A program made the translations under genes and the position numbers. From an uncultured Pelagibacteraceae bacterium (GTDB lineage Bacteria; Pseudomonadota; Alphaproteobacteria; Pelagibacterales; Pelagibacteraceae): a DNA stretch of 35,077 nt. Below are positions 16,223 to 24,426 of the stretch, piece after piece. The notes under the pieces are model-generated. The model worked only from the letters and a program-made list of their open reading frames with translations, had not been told where the DNA came from and ran no database searches. Each line of letters opens with the position of its first letter. Within the stretch, counting starts at the first letter, position 1. The stretch spans positions 1 through 35,077 of the forward strand of contig CACPIK010000004.1 of assembly GCA_902633885.1 (NCBI GenBank), in the 5' to 3' direction.

Positions 16223-17436
16223 TGAAATATATAAATAAAAATTTTGTAATAGAAAATTGTAATTTAAGTAGATTGGCAAAAAAATTTGAAACTCCAATTT
16301 ATTGTTATTCATTTAAAAAATTAAAACAAAATATAAAAGATTTTAAATTTAATTTTAGATCTTTTGCACCATTAATATGTTTTGCAACAAAGGCTAATTC
16401 TAATTTAAAAATACTTAAAGAAATTAAAAAAAATGGATTAGGTGCTGATGTTGTTTCCAAAGGTGAATTAATGAAGGCGCTTAAAGCAGGTATAAATTCA
16501 AAAAAAATTGTTTTTTCTGGAGTAGGAAAAACAAAATCTGAATTAAATTATGCAATTGAAAAAAAAATATTACTAATTAATTCTGAGTCTAAAAGCGAAG
16601 TATTAGAAATTGAAAAAATTGCAAAATCAAAAAAAAAAATTGTAGATATTGGTATAAGACTTAATCCAAATACAGATGCAAAAACATTAAAACAAATATC
16701 AACTGGGAAACAGGAAAATAAATTTGGAGTAAATGAAAAAACTTTTATAGAGATATTTAAATTTATTAAAAAATCAAAAAATATTAATTTAAAATGCTTA
16801 AGTGTTCATATTGGAAGTCAAATTCTTGATCATAAACCTTATGAAAAAATGCTTAAAGTTATCAGTAAACTTATAAAAAAAATTCAATTTAAATTCGAGT
16901 ATATTGATTTAGGTGGTGGAATGGGTATTTCTTATCAAAATGATTATAAAAAATTAAACTATAAAAAATATAATCAAGCAATTAAAAAATTTTTAAAAGA
17001 ACATAAAAGTAAAATAATTTTTGAACCAGGAAGATCTATTATAGGAAATGCTGGCGTACTTCTTTCAAAAATAATTTATATAAAAGAAAGTCAAAAAAAG
17101 AATTTTATTATTCTTGATGCTGGAATGAATGACTTAATGAGACCAGCGCTGTATGGAGCAAAGCATAGGATTCTTCCTGTTATTAAAAATAAAAAGATTT
17201 CAAAAAAAACTTATGATTTTGTAGGACCAATATGTGAAACTACAGATAAATTTTTGAGTACTAATAATTTTCAAGAGTTAAATGAAAAAGATTTAGTAAT
17301 AATTTGCGATGTGGGTGCTTATGGATATTCATTAGGTTCTAATTACAATGTTAGGCCAAAACCTGCAGAAATATTAATAAAAGGTTCAAAAATAATTGTT
17401 TTACAAAAAAGACAAAAACTAAAAGATCTAATTTAG
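16222..17436 (+). CDS. lysA: Diaminopimelate decarboxylase
   Basis: PLP-dependent decarboxylation of meso-diaminopimelate to L-lysine, the last lysine-biosynthesis step. Evidence: CFATKANSN (about 53-61, PLP lysine), HIGSQI (about 195), a glycine-rich phosphate loop LGGGMGISY (about 231), EPGRSI (about 270) and, near the C-terminus, GPICETTDKF and CDVGAYGYSLGSNYN, which carry the cross-subunit cysteine and tyrosine of the active site. The length of 404 residues is normal. The ATG is fused to the stop of the lptM-like gene. It lies in the argH-lptM-lysA-plsC run. Confidence 0.95.
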   Translation: MKYINKNFVIENCNLSRLAKKFETPIYCYSFKKLKQNIKDFKFNFRSFAPLICFATKANSNLKILKEIKKNGLGADVVSKGELMKALKAGINSKKIVFSGVGKTKSELNYAIEKKILLINSESKSEVLEIEKIAKSKKKIVDIGIRLNPNTDAKTLKQISTGKQENKFGVNEKTFIEIFKFIKKSKNINLKCLSVHIGSQILDHKPYEKMLKVISKLIKKIQFKFEYIDLGGGMGISYQNDYKKLNYKKYNQAIKKFLKEHKSKIIFEPGRSIIGNAGVLLSKIIYIKESQKKNFIILDAGMNDLMRPALYGAKHRILPVIKNKKISKKTYDFVGPICETTDKFLSTNNFQELNEKDLVIICDVGAYGYSLGSNYNVRPKPAEILIKGSKIIVLQKRQKLKDLI

Positions 17437-17448
17437 TTTTTGAAAAAA

Positions 17449-18150
17449 ATGACAAGAAAATTACTATTTTTATTTTTTTTCTTTTTGGGAATAATATCTA
17501 TTTCTTTAATATTTTTACCAAGTCTTTTCATGCCTCAATCATTTGTGTTGTTAGGTGGAAAAATTATGGGTCATTGGTCAAAAATTTGTTTAAAACTTTT
17601 TTTATCAACAAAAATAATTATTAAAGGAAAAGAAAATATTATTCATAATGAAAAATTTTTTATAGCTTCGTCTCATCAATCAATGTTTGAAACTTTTTAT
17701 CTACAAACAATTTTTAATTCTCCAATATTTATTTTAAAAAATGAACTTTTAAAAATACCTATTTTTGGTTGGTATTTAAAAAAAATTGGATCTATTTCAG
17801 TAAATAGAAATAAGATAAGTAAAGATAATCTAGGTTTAATTGATAAAATTAAAAAAGCAGCTTACAAATCAAATAGACCAATAATTATATTTCCACAGGC
17901 AACACGTGTTTTGCCTGAAGAAAGAATTCCTTTTAAGAAGGGTGTTGGCAGAATTTATATTGAACTTGGAATAAAATGTCAGCCTGTTGCAATTAATTCA
18001 GGAAATGTTTGGCCAAAAAGTGGAAATTTAAAATCAAATAAATTAATAACTATTTCAATTTTAGAACCAATTAATCCAGGAATGAAACCTGATGATTTTG
18101 TAGAAACGATTGAAAAAAAAATATATTCTGAGTTAGATTTAATTCATTAA
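17449..18150 (+). CDS. plsC: 1-acyl-sn-glycerol-3-phosphate acyltransferase-like protein
   Basis: Lysophosphatidic acid acyltransferase family, adding the second acyl chain in phospholipid synthesis at the inner membrane. N-terminal hydrophobic segments (residues 5-25 and 28-40) anchor it. The catalytic block is SSHQSMFET with His76 and Glu81, an H-X4-E instead of the usual H-X4-D. Motif III reads FPQATR (148-153) rather than FPEGTR. A TTG at 17440 in frame could add three residues; ATG 17449 is preferred. Its stop and that of converging dnaN overlap in a TTAA palindrome. The odd motifs may mean a subfamily with altered acceptor preference. Confidence 0.82.
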   Translation: MTRKLLFLFFFFLGIISISLIFLPSLFMPQSFVLLGGKIMGHWSKICLKLFLSTKIIIKGKENIIHNEKFFIASSHQSMFETFYLQTIFNSPIFILKNELLKIPIFGWYLKKIGSISVNRNKISKDNLGLIDKIKKAAYKSNRPIIIFPQATRVLPEERIPFKKGVGRIYIELGIKCQPVAINSGNVWPKSGNLKSNKLITISILEPINPGMKPDDFVETIEKKIYSELDLIH

Positions 18151-19259
18151 CCCTTCATTGGCATAACCACATAAATACTGTCAAAATCAGCTGGGTCTCT
18201 AATTAAGGCTGGTGATCCGGAGTCTTTTAAATAAATATCAATAGAGTCTCCATCTAGTTGAGAAGCAACATCAATCAAATATCTTGAGTTAAAACTTATA
18301 TCTAAATCATGATCGAACTTTACAGTTAAACTTTCCTTTCCATCACCACTATTAGTATTATTAACTGAAAGATTTAGTGTATCTTTTGAAAGATTAAATT
18401 TGACACCATCTTTTTTATCTAATGATACTGATGCAACTCTGTCTACTGAATTTAAAAAAGATTTCAAATCTATTTCTAATTTTTTTTGGTTATCTTTAGG
18501 AATTACTTGAGTATAATTTGGAAATTTACCATCAATTAATTTTGAAATCAAAATACTATTATTTAATTCAAATTTTATTTTTGATTTAATATTAGAAACT
18601 TTAACTTCTCCTTCATAATCTTCTAATAAAGAACATAATTGAAAAATAGTTTTTTTAGGAAGAATTACCTGCTCAAATTCAAACTTACCCTGAAGTCTTA
18701 TCTTAGAAATAGACATTCTATGGCTATCTGTAGCCGCTGCTGTTAAAAATATTTTATCATCTGTTTCTGTTTTATGAAAAAAAATTCCACTTAAATAATG
18801 TCTAGTCTCATCGTTTGAAACTGAAAATTTACATTTATTTAGTAACTTTAATAATTCTTTTGATTTTATAGAAAATTCATTTTCGTTGAAATTTTCATCT
18901 GTTAGAGGAAATTCTGAAGCATTTATACAATTTAAATTAAAAATAGATTTATCAGACTCAAGTTGTAATTTATTTTCACTAGGATTTGAAAAATTAATTT
19001 TACTGCCAGAAGAAAACTTTCTTACAATATCATACATGATTGATGATGATGTAGTTGTTTTTCCTTCTTCTAAAATTTCGACATTTGGAATTTGGTGAAC
19101 AAAAATTAAATCAAGATCTGTTGCAGTTATTGTCAATTTCCCATTACTTACATCTAATAATACATTGGACAAAATTGGCAATGTACTTCTTTTTTCTATA
19201 ACTCCTTGACAATAATTTAAAGATTTTTGTAGATCTTGTTGGTTTAAACTAAATTTCAT
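18147..19259 (-). CDS. dnaN: DNA polymerase III beta sliding clamp
   Basis: Ring-shaped processivity factor that tethers the replicative polymerase. The protein has three similar clamp domains over 370 residues, the standard length. The N-terminus MKFSLNQQDLQKSLNYCQGV and the C-terminal YVVMPMKG match the family; the latter borders the peptide-binding pocket. The start overlaps the end of dnaA by 11 bases, so the two are co-expressed as in most bacteria, although recF and gyrB do not follow here. Confidence 0.96.
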   Translation of the reverse strand: MKFSLNQQDLQKSLNYCQGVIEKRSTLPILSNVLLDVSNGKLTITATDLDLIFVHQIPNVEILEEGKTTTSSSIMYDIVRKFSSGSKINFSNPSENKLQLESDKSIFNLNCINASEFPLTDENFNENEFSIKSKELLKLLNKCKFSVSNDETRHYLSGIFFHKTETDDKIFLTAAATDSHRMSISKIRLQGKFEFEQVILPKKTIFQLCSLLEDYEGEVKVSNIKSKIKFELNNSILISKLIDGKFPNYTQVIPKDNQKKLEIDLKSFLNSVDRVASVSLDKKDGVKFNLSKDTLNLSVNNTNSGDGKESLTVKFDHDLDISFNSRYLIDVASQLDGDSIDIYLKDSGSPALIRDPADFDSIYVVMPMKG

Positions 19260-20670
19260 TTTCTTTATTGTATAAAATCTTATTCTTTAAACTATCGATA
19301 TTTACATTTAATTCGTTATCTTCCTTTCTGAGTTTATCAATAGTCTTAACTGAGTGAATTACCGTTGTGTGATCTCTGTTTGAAAAAGATCTTCCAATTT
19401 CGGGTAAAGATTTTGATGTTAGCATTTTTGACAAATATATTGCCGTTTGTCTTGGTCTAACAAGATATCTTGATCTTCTCGGCGAAAGCATCTCATTTTT
19501 ACTAATCTTATAAAATTTGCAAACTATAGTTTGAATGGCGTCTATAGTAACTTTATTTTCTGATAAATTTAACAAATCTTTTAAAATTACTTTTACTTCA
19601 GATAAACTTGGAATTTTATTATAAATCCTTGAAAAAGATACAATTCTATTTAAAGCACCAACTAACTCCCTAATACTTGTTCTAATTTCATTGCTAATAA
19701 ATTTTTGAATCTCATCATTAATATTAATTTGATTTGAATAAAATACCTTAAGTTCATCTGTTTTAGTTTTAACTATTTTATATCTTAATTCATAATCAGG
19801 GTTTTGAATATCAACAACTAAACCTCCAGAAAATCTTGATTTGATTCTTTCTTGAATTCTAGAAAGTTTGTTTGGAGGTCTATCCGCTGATACTATAATT
19901 TGAGAATTTTTTTCAAGCAAAGCATTAAAAGTATGAAAAAATTCTTCCTGCATTGCCTCTTTTCCATTCATGAATTGAATATCATCTATTAGCAAAACAT
20001 CTGTATTTCTAAAATACTCTTTAAATTTAACCATTTCATTAGACTTTATAGATTTAACAAATTGATACATAAATCTCTCCGCTGAAATAAACATAACTTT
20101 ATTTTTTTCTTTTAAACTTAAACCAATAGCATTTAACAAATGAGTTTTGCCCATACCAACTCCACCGTAGAGATACAAAGGATTATAATGAGCAATATCT
20201 TCTGAAACTTTTTTTGATGCCTCAAAGGCCAACTTATTACTAGATCCAGTAATAAAATTGTCAAAGTTTTTATTTGGATCTATTCTATTATATTGAAGAA
20301 ATGAGTCTTTTAAAAAAGATACATTATCTTTTATTTTATATTGATTATTATTTTCTAAAATATTTTCTGTGCCTTTAGAATTATTTATTTTGCCATCTTG
20401 AACTATAAATTCAATTCTGATAATATCTTTTTTATAATCCTTAATAACTTGTAAAATCTGATCAAGATATCTTGAAACTATCCAATCTCTTATAAATCTA
20501 GTAGAAACTGAAAATAAAATATAATTATTAAATTCATCAACTAATTCAATTTTTTTAAGCCAACTTTCGAAAATATCATTGCCAAACTTTTCCCTCATTA
20601 CATTTTGGATTTTTTTCCAATCAATTTTTCTTTCAATTGTATTTTTAGAGTTTTGTAAATTATTTTTCAT
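19249..20670 (-). CDS. dnaA: Chromosomal replication initiator DnaA
   Basis: AAA+ initiator that binds oriC and melts it. Domain I is at the N-terminus (WKKIQNVMREKFGNDIFESW). Domain III has Walker A GGVGMGKTHL, Walker B VLLIDDIQF and an arginine-finger region RIQERIKSRFSGG. Domain IV ends with the DnaA signature RDHTTVIHS. ATG 20670 (MKNNLQNSKN) is preferred; the frame extends to a TTG at 20709 but without support. That gives 473 residues. The gap upstream to rpsT (20671-20937) is long for this genome and probably holds the dnaA promoter, but no clear DnaA boxes are seen there. Confidence 0.96.
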   Translation of the reverse strand: MKNNLQNSKNTIERKIDWKKIQNVMREKFGNDIFESWLKKIELVDEFNNYILFSVSTRFIRDWIVSRYLDQILQVIKDYKKDIIRIEFIVQDGKINNSKGTENILENNNQYKIKDNVSFLKDSFLQYNRIDPNKNFDNFITGSSNKLAFEASKKVSEDIAHYNPLYLYGGVGMGKTHLLNAIGLSLKEKNKVMFISAERFMYQFVKSIKSNEMVKFKEYFRNTDVLLIDDIQFMNGKEAMQEEFFHTFNALLEKNSQIIVSADRPPNKLSRIQERIKSRFSGGLVVDIQNPDYELRYKIVKTKTDELKVFYSNQININDEIQKFISNEIRTSIRELVGALNRIVSFSRIYNKIPSLSEVKVILKDLLNLSENKVTIDAIQTIVCKFYKISKNEMLSPRRSRYLVRPRQTAIYLSKMLTSKSLPEIGRSFSNRDHTTVIHSVKTIDKLRKEDNELNVNIDSLKNKILYNKENEI

Positions 20671-20937
20671 GAGAGGTTTCCACTTAAGACCTATAATAAT
20701 TTTTTGCAATAAATTTATTTATAAAAATAAAAAAAAATAAAATTTATAAGTGTATAAATTTTTAATTGAATCTATTTATTTTGATTTTTTGATTACAACT
20801 TTATGTGGTATGAAAAATATATTTCAAAAAAAATTCTATATGTAGTAACTTAATAAAAAAAAAAATTAGATATAGTTGTTAATATAAGATTGTTACTCTA
20901 AGTTGTATGAATATTTTTTTTAAACTACTATGGGTTG
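20671..20937. other. 267-base dnaA-rpsT spacer without genes
   Basis: The longest gene-free stretch in the window: almost pure A/T with several A- and T-tracts (for example A11 near 20865). No open frame with a ribosome site, no T-tailed hairpin and no cluster of TTATCCACA-like boxes was found on either strand. The best partial box, TGTGGTATG near 20805, matches poorly. It most likely holds the dnaA promoter region. Confidence 0.5.
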
Positions 20938-21198
20938 TTAAAGAGAATTAATTTTTTTTGTTATTCTAGAAACATTTCTTGACGCATTTTGTCTCTTAAT
21001 AACTCCAGTTTTCGCAATCCTCATCAATTCAGAATTTAATTTCGGCAAAAAAGCTTTAGCTTCTTTTTTATCTTTTTTTTCAATTAATGAGTTCATTTTT
21101 TTTAAAGCAGATCTAAACCTGCTTTTTCTAGATTTATTAACTACTGTTTGTCTAGAGATTTTTCTTGTTCGTTTAATTGCTGATTTTGTGTTTGCCAT
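20938..21198 (-). CDS. rpsT: 30S ribosomal protein S20
   Basis: Primary 16S rRNA-binding protein of the small subunit. The start is ATG 21198, giving MANTKSAIKRTRKI, the near-universal S20 N-terminus, and 86 residues, the usual length. The frame is open to 21261, but that extension overlaps mutM and is not S20-like. Very basic, with LKKMNSLIEKKDK and GVIKRQNASRNVSRITKK helices as in the family. A promoter with TTGACC and TATACA sits directly before the gene, so the message would have almost no leader. Confidence 0.96.
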   Translation of the reverse strand: MANTKSAIKRTRKISRQTVVNKSRKSRFRSALKKMNSLIEKKDKKEAKAFLPKLNSELMRIAKTGVIKRQNASRNVSRITKKINSL

Positions 21199-21207
21199 TA
21201 GCGCGAT

Positions 21208-21236
21208 TGTATATAATGAGAATATGTAACGGTCAA
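21208..21236 (-). promoter_or_regulatory. Candidate sigma-70 promoter of rpsT
   Basis: On the minus strand TTGACC (21236-21231) and TATACA (21213-21208) are separated by exactly 17 bases. Transcription would begin near 21201, about three bases before the S20 ATG at 21198, giving a nearly leaderless message. No Shine-Dalgarno sequence lies in the remaining bases. Confidence 0.55.
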
Positions 21237-21248
21237 CTGAATAATTAT

Positions 21249-22112
21249 TTATATTTGACAAATATTACAAAAAAAACTTGATCTATTTGAAATATTTTTT
21301 TTTTTAATAACTCCTTTGCAGCCCGATTTTAAACATTTTAAATTTTCTCTTTGATAAACTTTAAAAATTTTTTGAAAAGATCCTTGATTTCCTGTTGTAT
21401 TTTTAAAATCTCTTATACTTGAGCCGCCTTTTTCAATAGCCTTTTTTAAAATTATTTTAGAAAAATAAAATATTTTTTTGCAATCATTTAATGATAAATT
21501 TTTTGCTTTTTTTGTAGGAATAATTTTAGAAACAAATAAGATTTCATTTGCATAAATGTTGCCAATTCCTGAAACAAACTTTTGATCTAATAAAAAATTT
21601 TTTATGTTCTTTTTCTTATTTTTAAAATAATTATAAATATATTTTGCATTAAAAAGAGAAGAGAAAGGTTCAGGACCGTAACTATAAAATTTTTTATTCA
21701 ATTCTTTTTTATTATCAAAGATTGATAAATATCCAAACCTTCTAGGATCATTATAAATTAATTTAGTCTTGTTAAACTTAATTTCAATATGATTATGTTT
21801 TCTTGGTAATAAAGGAGAATTATAAAAGCTTGAATTTGTAATATTATTTTTCTTTGCTTTATCTATCAAGTGAATAGTGCCTGACATTCCAAGATGGATT
21901 ATAAAACCAGAATTATCTTCAAGAATCACAATTATGTATTTTGAAAATCTATCAATTTTATAAATTTTTTTTTTTATTATTTTATTTTCAAAATTATTTG
22001 GAACTTTAAACCTCAAATTTCTATTTTTTACTAATACTTTTTGAATAATCTTTCCTTTAATCTTCTTATTCAAAGATTGTTTAACAATTTCTACTTCTGG
22101 CAATTCTGGCAT
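21249..22112 (-). CDS. mutM: Formamidopyrimidine-DNA glycosylase
   Basis: Bifunctional glycosylase/AP-lyase removing 8-oxoguanine and formamidopyrimidine from DNA. The N-terminus MPELPEVEIV contains the catalytic Pro2 and Glu3. Further marks are HLGMSG, NDPRRFG and the helix-two-turn-helix region FVSGIGNIYANEILF. The C-terminal zinc finger, CLKSGC...FFCNIC, precedes the end. The length of 287 residues is normal. It starts 33 bases from divergent ubiE. Confidence 0.95.
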   Translation of the reverse strand: MPELPEVEIVKQSLNKKIKGKIIQKVLVKNRNLRFKVPNNFENKIIKKKIYKIDRFSKYIIVILEDNSGFIIHLGMSGTIHLIDKAKKNNITNSSFYNSPLLPRKHNHIEIKFNKTKLIYNDPRRFGYLSIFDNKKELNKKFYSYGPEPFSSLFNAKYIYNYFKNKKKNIKNFLLDQKFVSGIGNIYANEILFVSKIIPTKKAKNLSLNDCKKIFYFSKIILKKAIEKGGSSIRDFKNTTGNQGSFQKIFKVYQRENLKCLKSGCKGVIKKKNISNRSSFFCNICQI

Positions 22113-22145
22113 TTAATACTATATTAATCTTTATTTATTATTTAT

Positions 22146-22850
22146 ATGCAACAATATCTTCAAAATAAAAAAGGACTAGTCGAAAATGTATTTAATACAG
22201 TTTACGGCAAGTACGATCTAATGAATGATTTTATGTCTTTTGGAATTCATAGATCATGGAAAAAAAATCTAATGAATTGGATGTGTCCATCTTCTGGTAA
22301 AAAACTTATAGATGTCGCATGTGGAACTGGAGATTTAGGTAAAATTTTTTTAGATTTAACAAATAAAAATGAATATGTTTCTTGCGTAGACCCCAATAAA
22401 GGAATGATCAAGAAGGGAAAAGAGAAGCTTAAAAAGTACGAAAATATTAATTGGATTATTGGAAAAGCAGAAAAATTACCTTTAAAAGAAAATTTTTTTG
22501 ATTATTACACAATTAGTTTTGGTCTTAGAAATACAAAAAGCTTAGAAAAATCATTAAGCGAGGCTTACAGAGTCTTAAAACCAGGTGGACGATATATGTG
22601 TTTAGAATTTTCTAAAATTCAAAATTCAAATCTAGAATTTCTTTATAAATATTATTCAAAAATTATACCAAATATAGGTAAAATAATAGTTGGTGAAAAA
22701 GAACCTTATGAATATTTAACTAAAAGTATCGATGAATTTGTAAATCAGGATGAGCTCATAGAATTGATGAGATTAAGTAAATTTGAAAATTGCACTTACA
22801 GAAATTTATCTGGAGGTATAGTTGCAATACATTCGGGTTGGAAAATTTAA
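22146..22850 (+). CDS. ubiE: Ubiquinone/menaquinone C-methyltransferase UbiE
   Basis: SAM-dependent C-methylation of the benzoquinol ring in ubiquinone synthesis. Motif I is DVACGTGDLGKIF (about 56-68), preceded by the UbiE lead YDLMNDFMSFGIHRSWK. The later motifs FGLRNTKSLEKSLSEAYRVL and LKPGGRYMCLEFSK are UbiE/COQ5 signatures. The end GGIVAIHSGWKI is the typical family C-terminus. The length is 234 residues. It overlaps ubiB by one base (TAATG). Confidence 0.95.
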   Translation: MQQYLQNKKGLVENVFNTVYGKYDLMNDFMSFGIHRSWKKNLMNWMCPSSGKKLIDVACGTGDLGKIFLDLTNKNEYVSCVDPNKGMIKKGKEKLKKYENINWIIGKAEKLPLKENFFDYYTISFGLRNTKSLEKSLSEAYRVLKPGGRYMCLEFSKIQNSNLEFLYKYYSKIIPNIGKIIVGEKEPYEYLTKSIDEFVNQDELIELMRLSKFENCTYRNLSGGIVAIHSGWKI

Positions 22851-24418
22851 TGATAAAAAAAATAATTACTTTATTTAAATTAGGAAGAAAACTTGCAAAA
22901 TCAGATGCACTGATCATAGTCTCAAAATTTATTCATCCACCTATATCAATAAAAATAGTTTTTAAAATACTGGGATTTTCTTTAACAAAAAATAGAGAAA
23001 TAAATCAAAATAAAAATGAAGAAGAAAGACTATCAGACTCATTACAATCTATGGGAACAACTTTTATTAAACTTGGTCAATTTTTAGCAACTAGACCAGA
23101 TATTATTGGAGAAAAATTATCAAAACATCTAGAAACTCTTCAAGATAAACTTCCACCATTTGAATTATCTAAAGCAAAGCAGATGATAAAAAAAGATTTA
23201 GGAAATGAGAATTATAATTCAATAATTAATTTAAGTGAACCTATTGCGGCAGCATCAATTGCCCAAGTACATAAAGCTCAAATAAATGACAATGGTACAA
23301 TTAAAGATGTTGCAATTAAAATACTAAGACCTGATATCAAAAAAATTTTTAATGAAGAAATTGATGCTCTAATGCTTTTTGCCTTCATTATAGAGTCATT
23401 TATAAAAAAAACTAAAAGATTAAAATTAATAGAAGTTGTTTTTTTGTTAAAAGAAATAACAAATCTAGAGATGGATCTAAGATTTGAGGCTGCAGCAGCA
23501 AATGAGTACGCAGAAAATACAAAAAACGATTCTGGTTTTAAAGTTCCTAATATTTATTGGAGTTTTACCAGTGAAAATGTCATGACTCTTGATTGGGTTG
23601 AAGGAATTTCAATAAGAGAAAAAGAAAAATTAGAAGAAAAATCTATAGATACTAAAAAAATAGCATCAGATATTATTCAACATTTTTTAAGACATGCAGT
23701 AAGAGATGGGTTTTTTCATGCAGATATGCATCAAGGCAATATTTTTATAGATAATAGTGCACAAATTGTCCCTATTGATTTTGGTATCATGGGTAGATTA
23801 GATAAGTTAAGTCAAAGATTTTTAGCAGAAATTTTATATGGTTTTATTCAAAGAGATTATAAAAAAGTTGCTGAAGTCCATTTGGCAGCAGGATTGGTGC
23901 CTAAAAATGTTCCAGTTAATGACCTATCACAAGCTTTAAGATCTATAGGTGAGCCAATTTTTGGACATTCGGTAAAAGATATTTCTGGTGGAAAATTACT
24001 TAAACAATTGTTTGATGTTACAGAAAAATTTAATATGCAAACTCAACCTCAATTGCTTATGCTACAAAAAACTATGGTTGTGGTTGAGGGAGTTGCTAGA
24101 AAATTAAATCCTGAAACTAATATTTGGGAAACCTCAAAACCTGTTTTAGAAAAATGGCTAAAAGAAACTAAAGATCCAATTAATTCTCTAAATGAAACTA
24201 TAAAAGATACTGCTGAAGTTATTAAACGTATGCCAAACTTACCTGAAGTAATGGACAAAGCCAATCAAGCATTAAACTATCTCGCTAGTGGTCGAATTCC
24301 TCAAGACTCGAACTCATATAGTGAATTAAATATTAAAAAATTAGAAATGAAAACATTTAGAAATCAATCTATAATTGGGTTATTATTACTTGTAATTTTA
24401 GGAGTATTAGTATTTTAA
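22850..24418 (+). CDS. ubiB: UbiB, atypical kinase/ATPase of ubiquinone synthesis
   Basis: ABC1/ADCK-family protein required for ubiquinone synthesis, probably an ATPase that helps lipid intermediates reach the enzymes. Start ATG 22850 is used (MIKKIITLFKLGRKL), joined to the ubiE stop; the frame is open 20 codons further up inside ubiE without support. Motifs: KLGQFLATRPD (KxGQ), AAASIAQVHKA (alanine-rich replacement of the P-loop), HADMHQGNIFI and PIDFGIMGRL (kinase-like DFG). A C-terminal hydrophobic helix, SIIGLLLLVILGVLVF, anchors it. The length is 522 residues. Confidence 0.94.
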   Translation: MIKKIITLFKLGRKLAKSDALIIVSKFIHPPISIKIVFKILGFSLTKNREINQNKNEEERLSDSLQSMGTTFIKLGQFLATRPDIIGEKLSKHLETLQDKLPPFELSKAKQMIKKDLGNENYNSIINLSEPIAAASIAQVHKAQINDNGTIKDVAIKILRPDIKKIFNEEIDALMLFAFIIESFIKKTKRLKLIEVVFLLKEITNLEMDLRFEAAAANEYAENTKNDSGFKVPNIYWSFTSENVMTLDWVEGISIREKEKLEEKSIDTKKIASDIIQHFLRHAVRDGFFHADMHQGNIFIDNSAQIVPIDFGIMGRLDKLSQRFLAEILYGFIQRDYKKVAEVHLAAGLVPKNVPVNDLSQALRSIGEPIFGHSVKDISGGKLLKQLFDVTEKFNMQTQPQLLMLQKTMVVVEGVARKLNPETNIWETSKPVLEKWLKETKDPINSLNETIKDTAEVIKRMPNLPEVMDKANQALNYLASGRIPQDSNSYSELNIKKLEMKTFRNQSIIGLLLLVILGVLVF

Positions 24419-24426
24419 TTCGCTCG

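Noticed and set aside
20671..20937. Replication origin next to dnaA
   Set aside because: The spacer is AT-rich but so is the whole genome. No DnaA-box cluster was found, and in many alphaproteobacteria oriC is not at dnaA.
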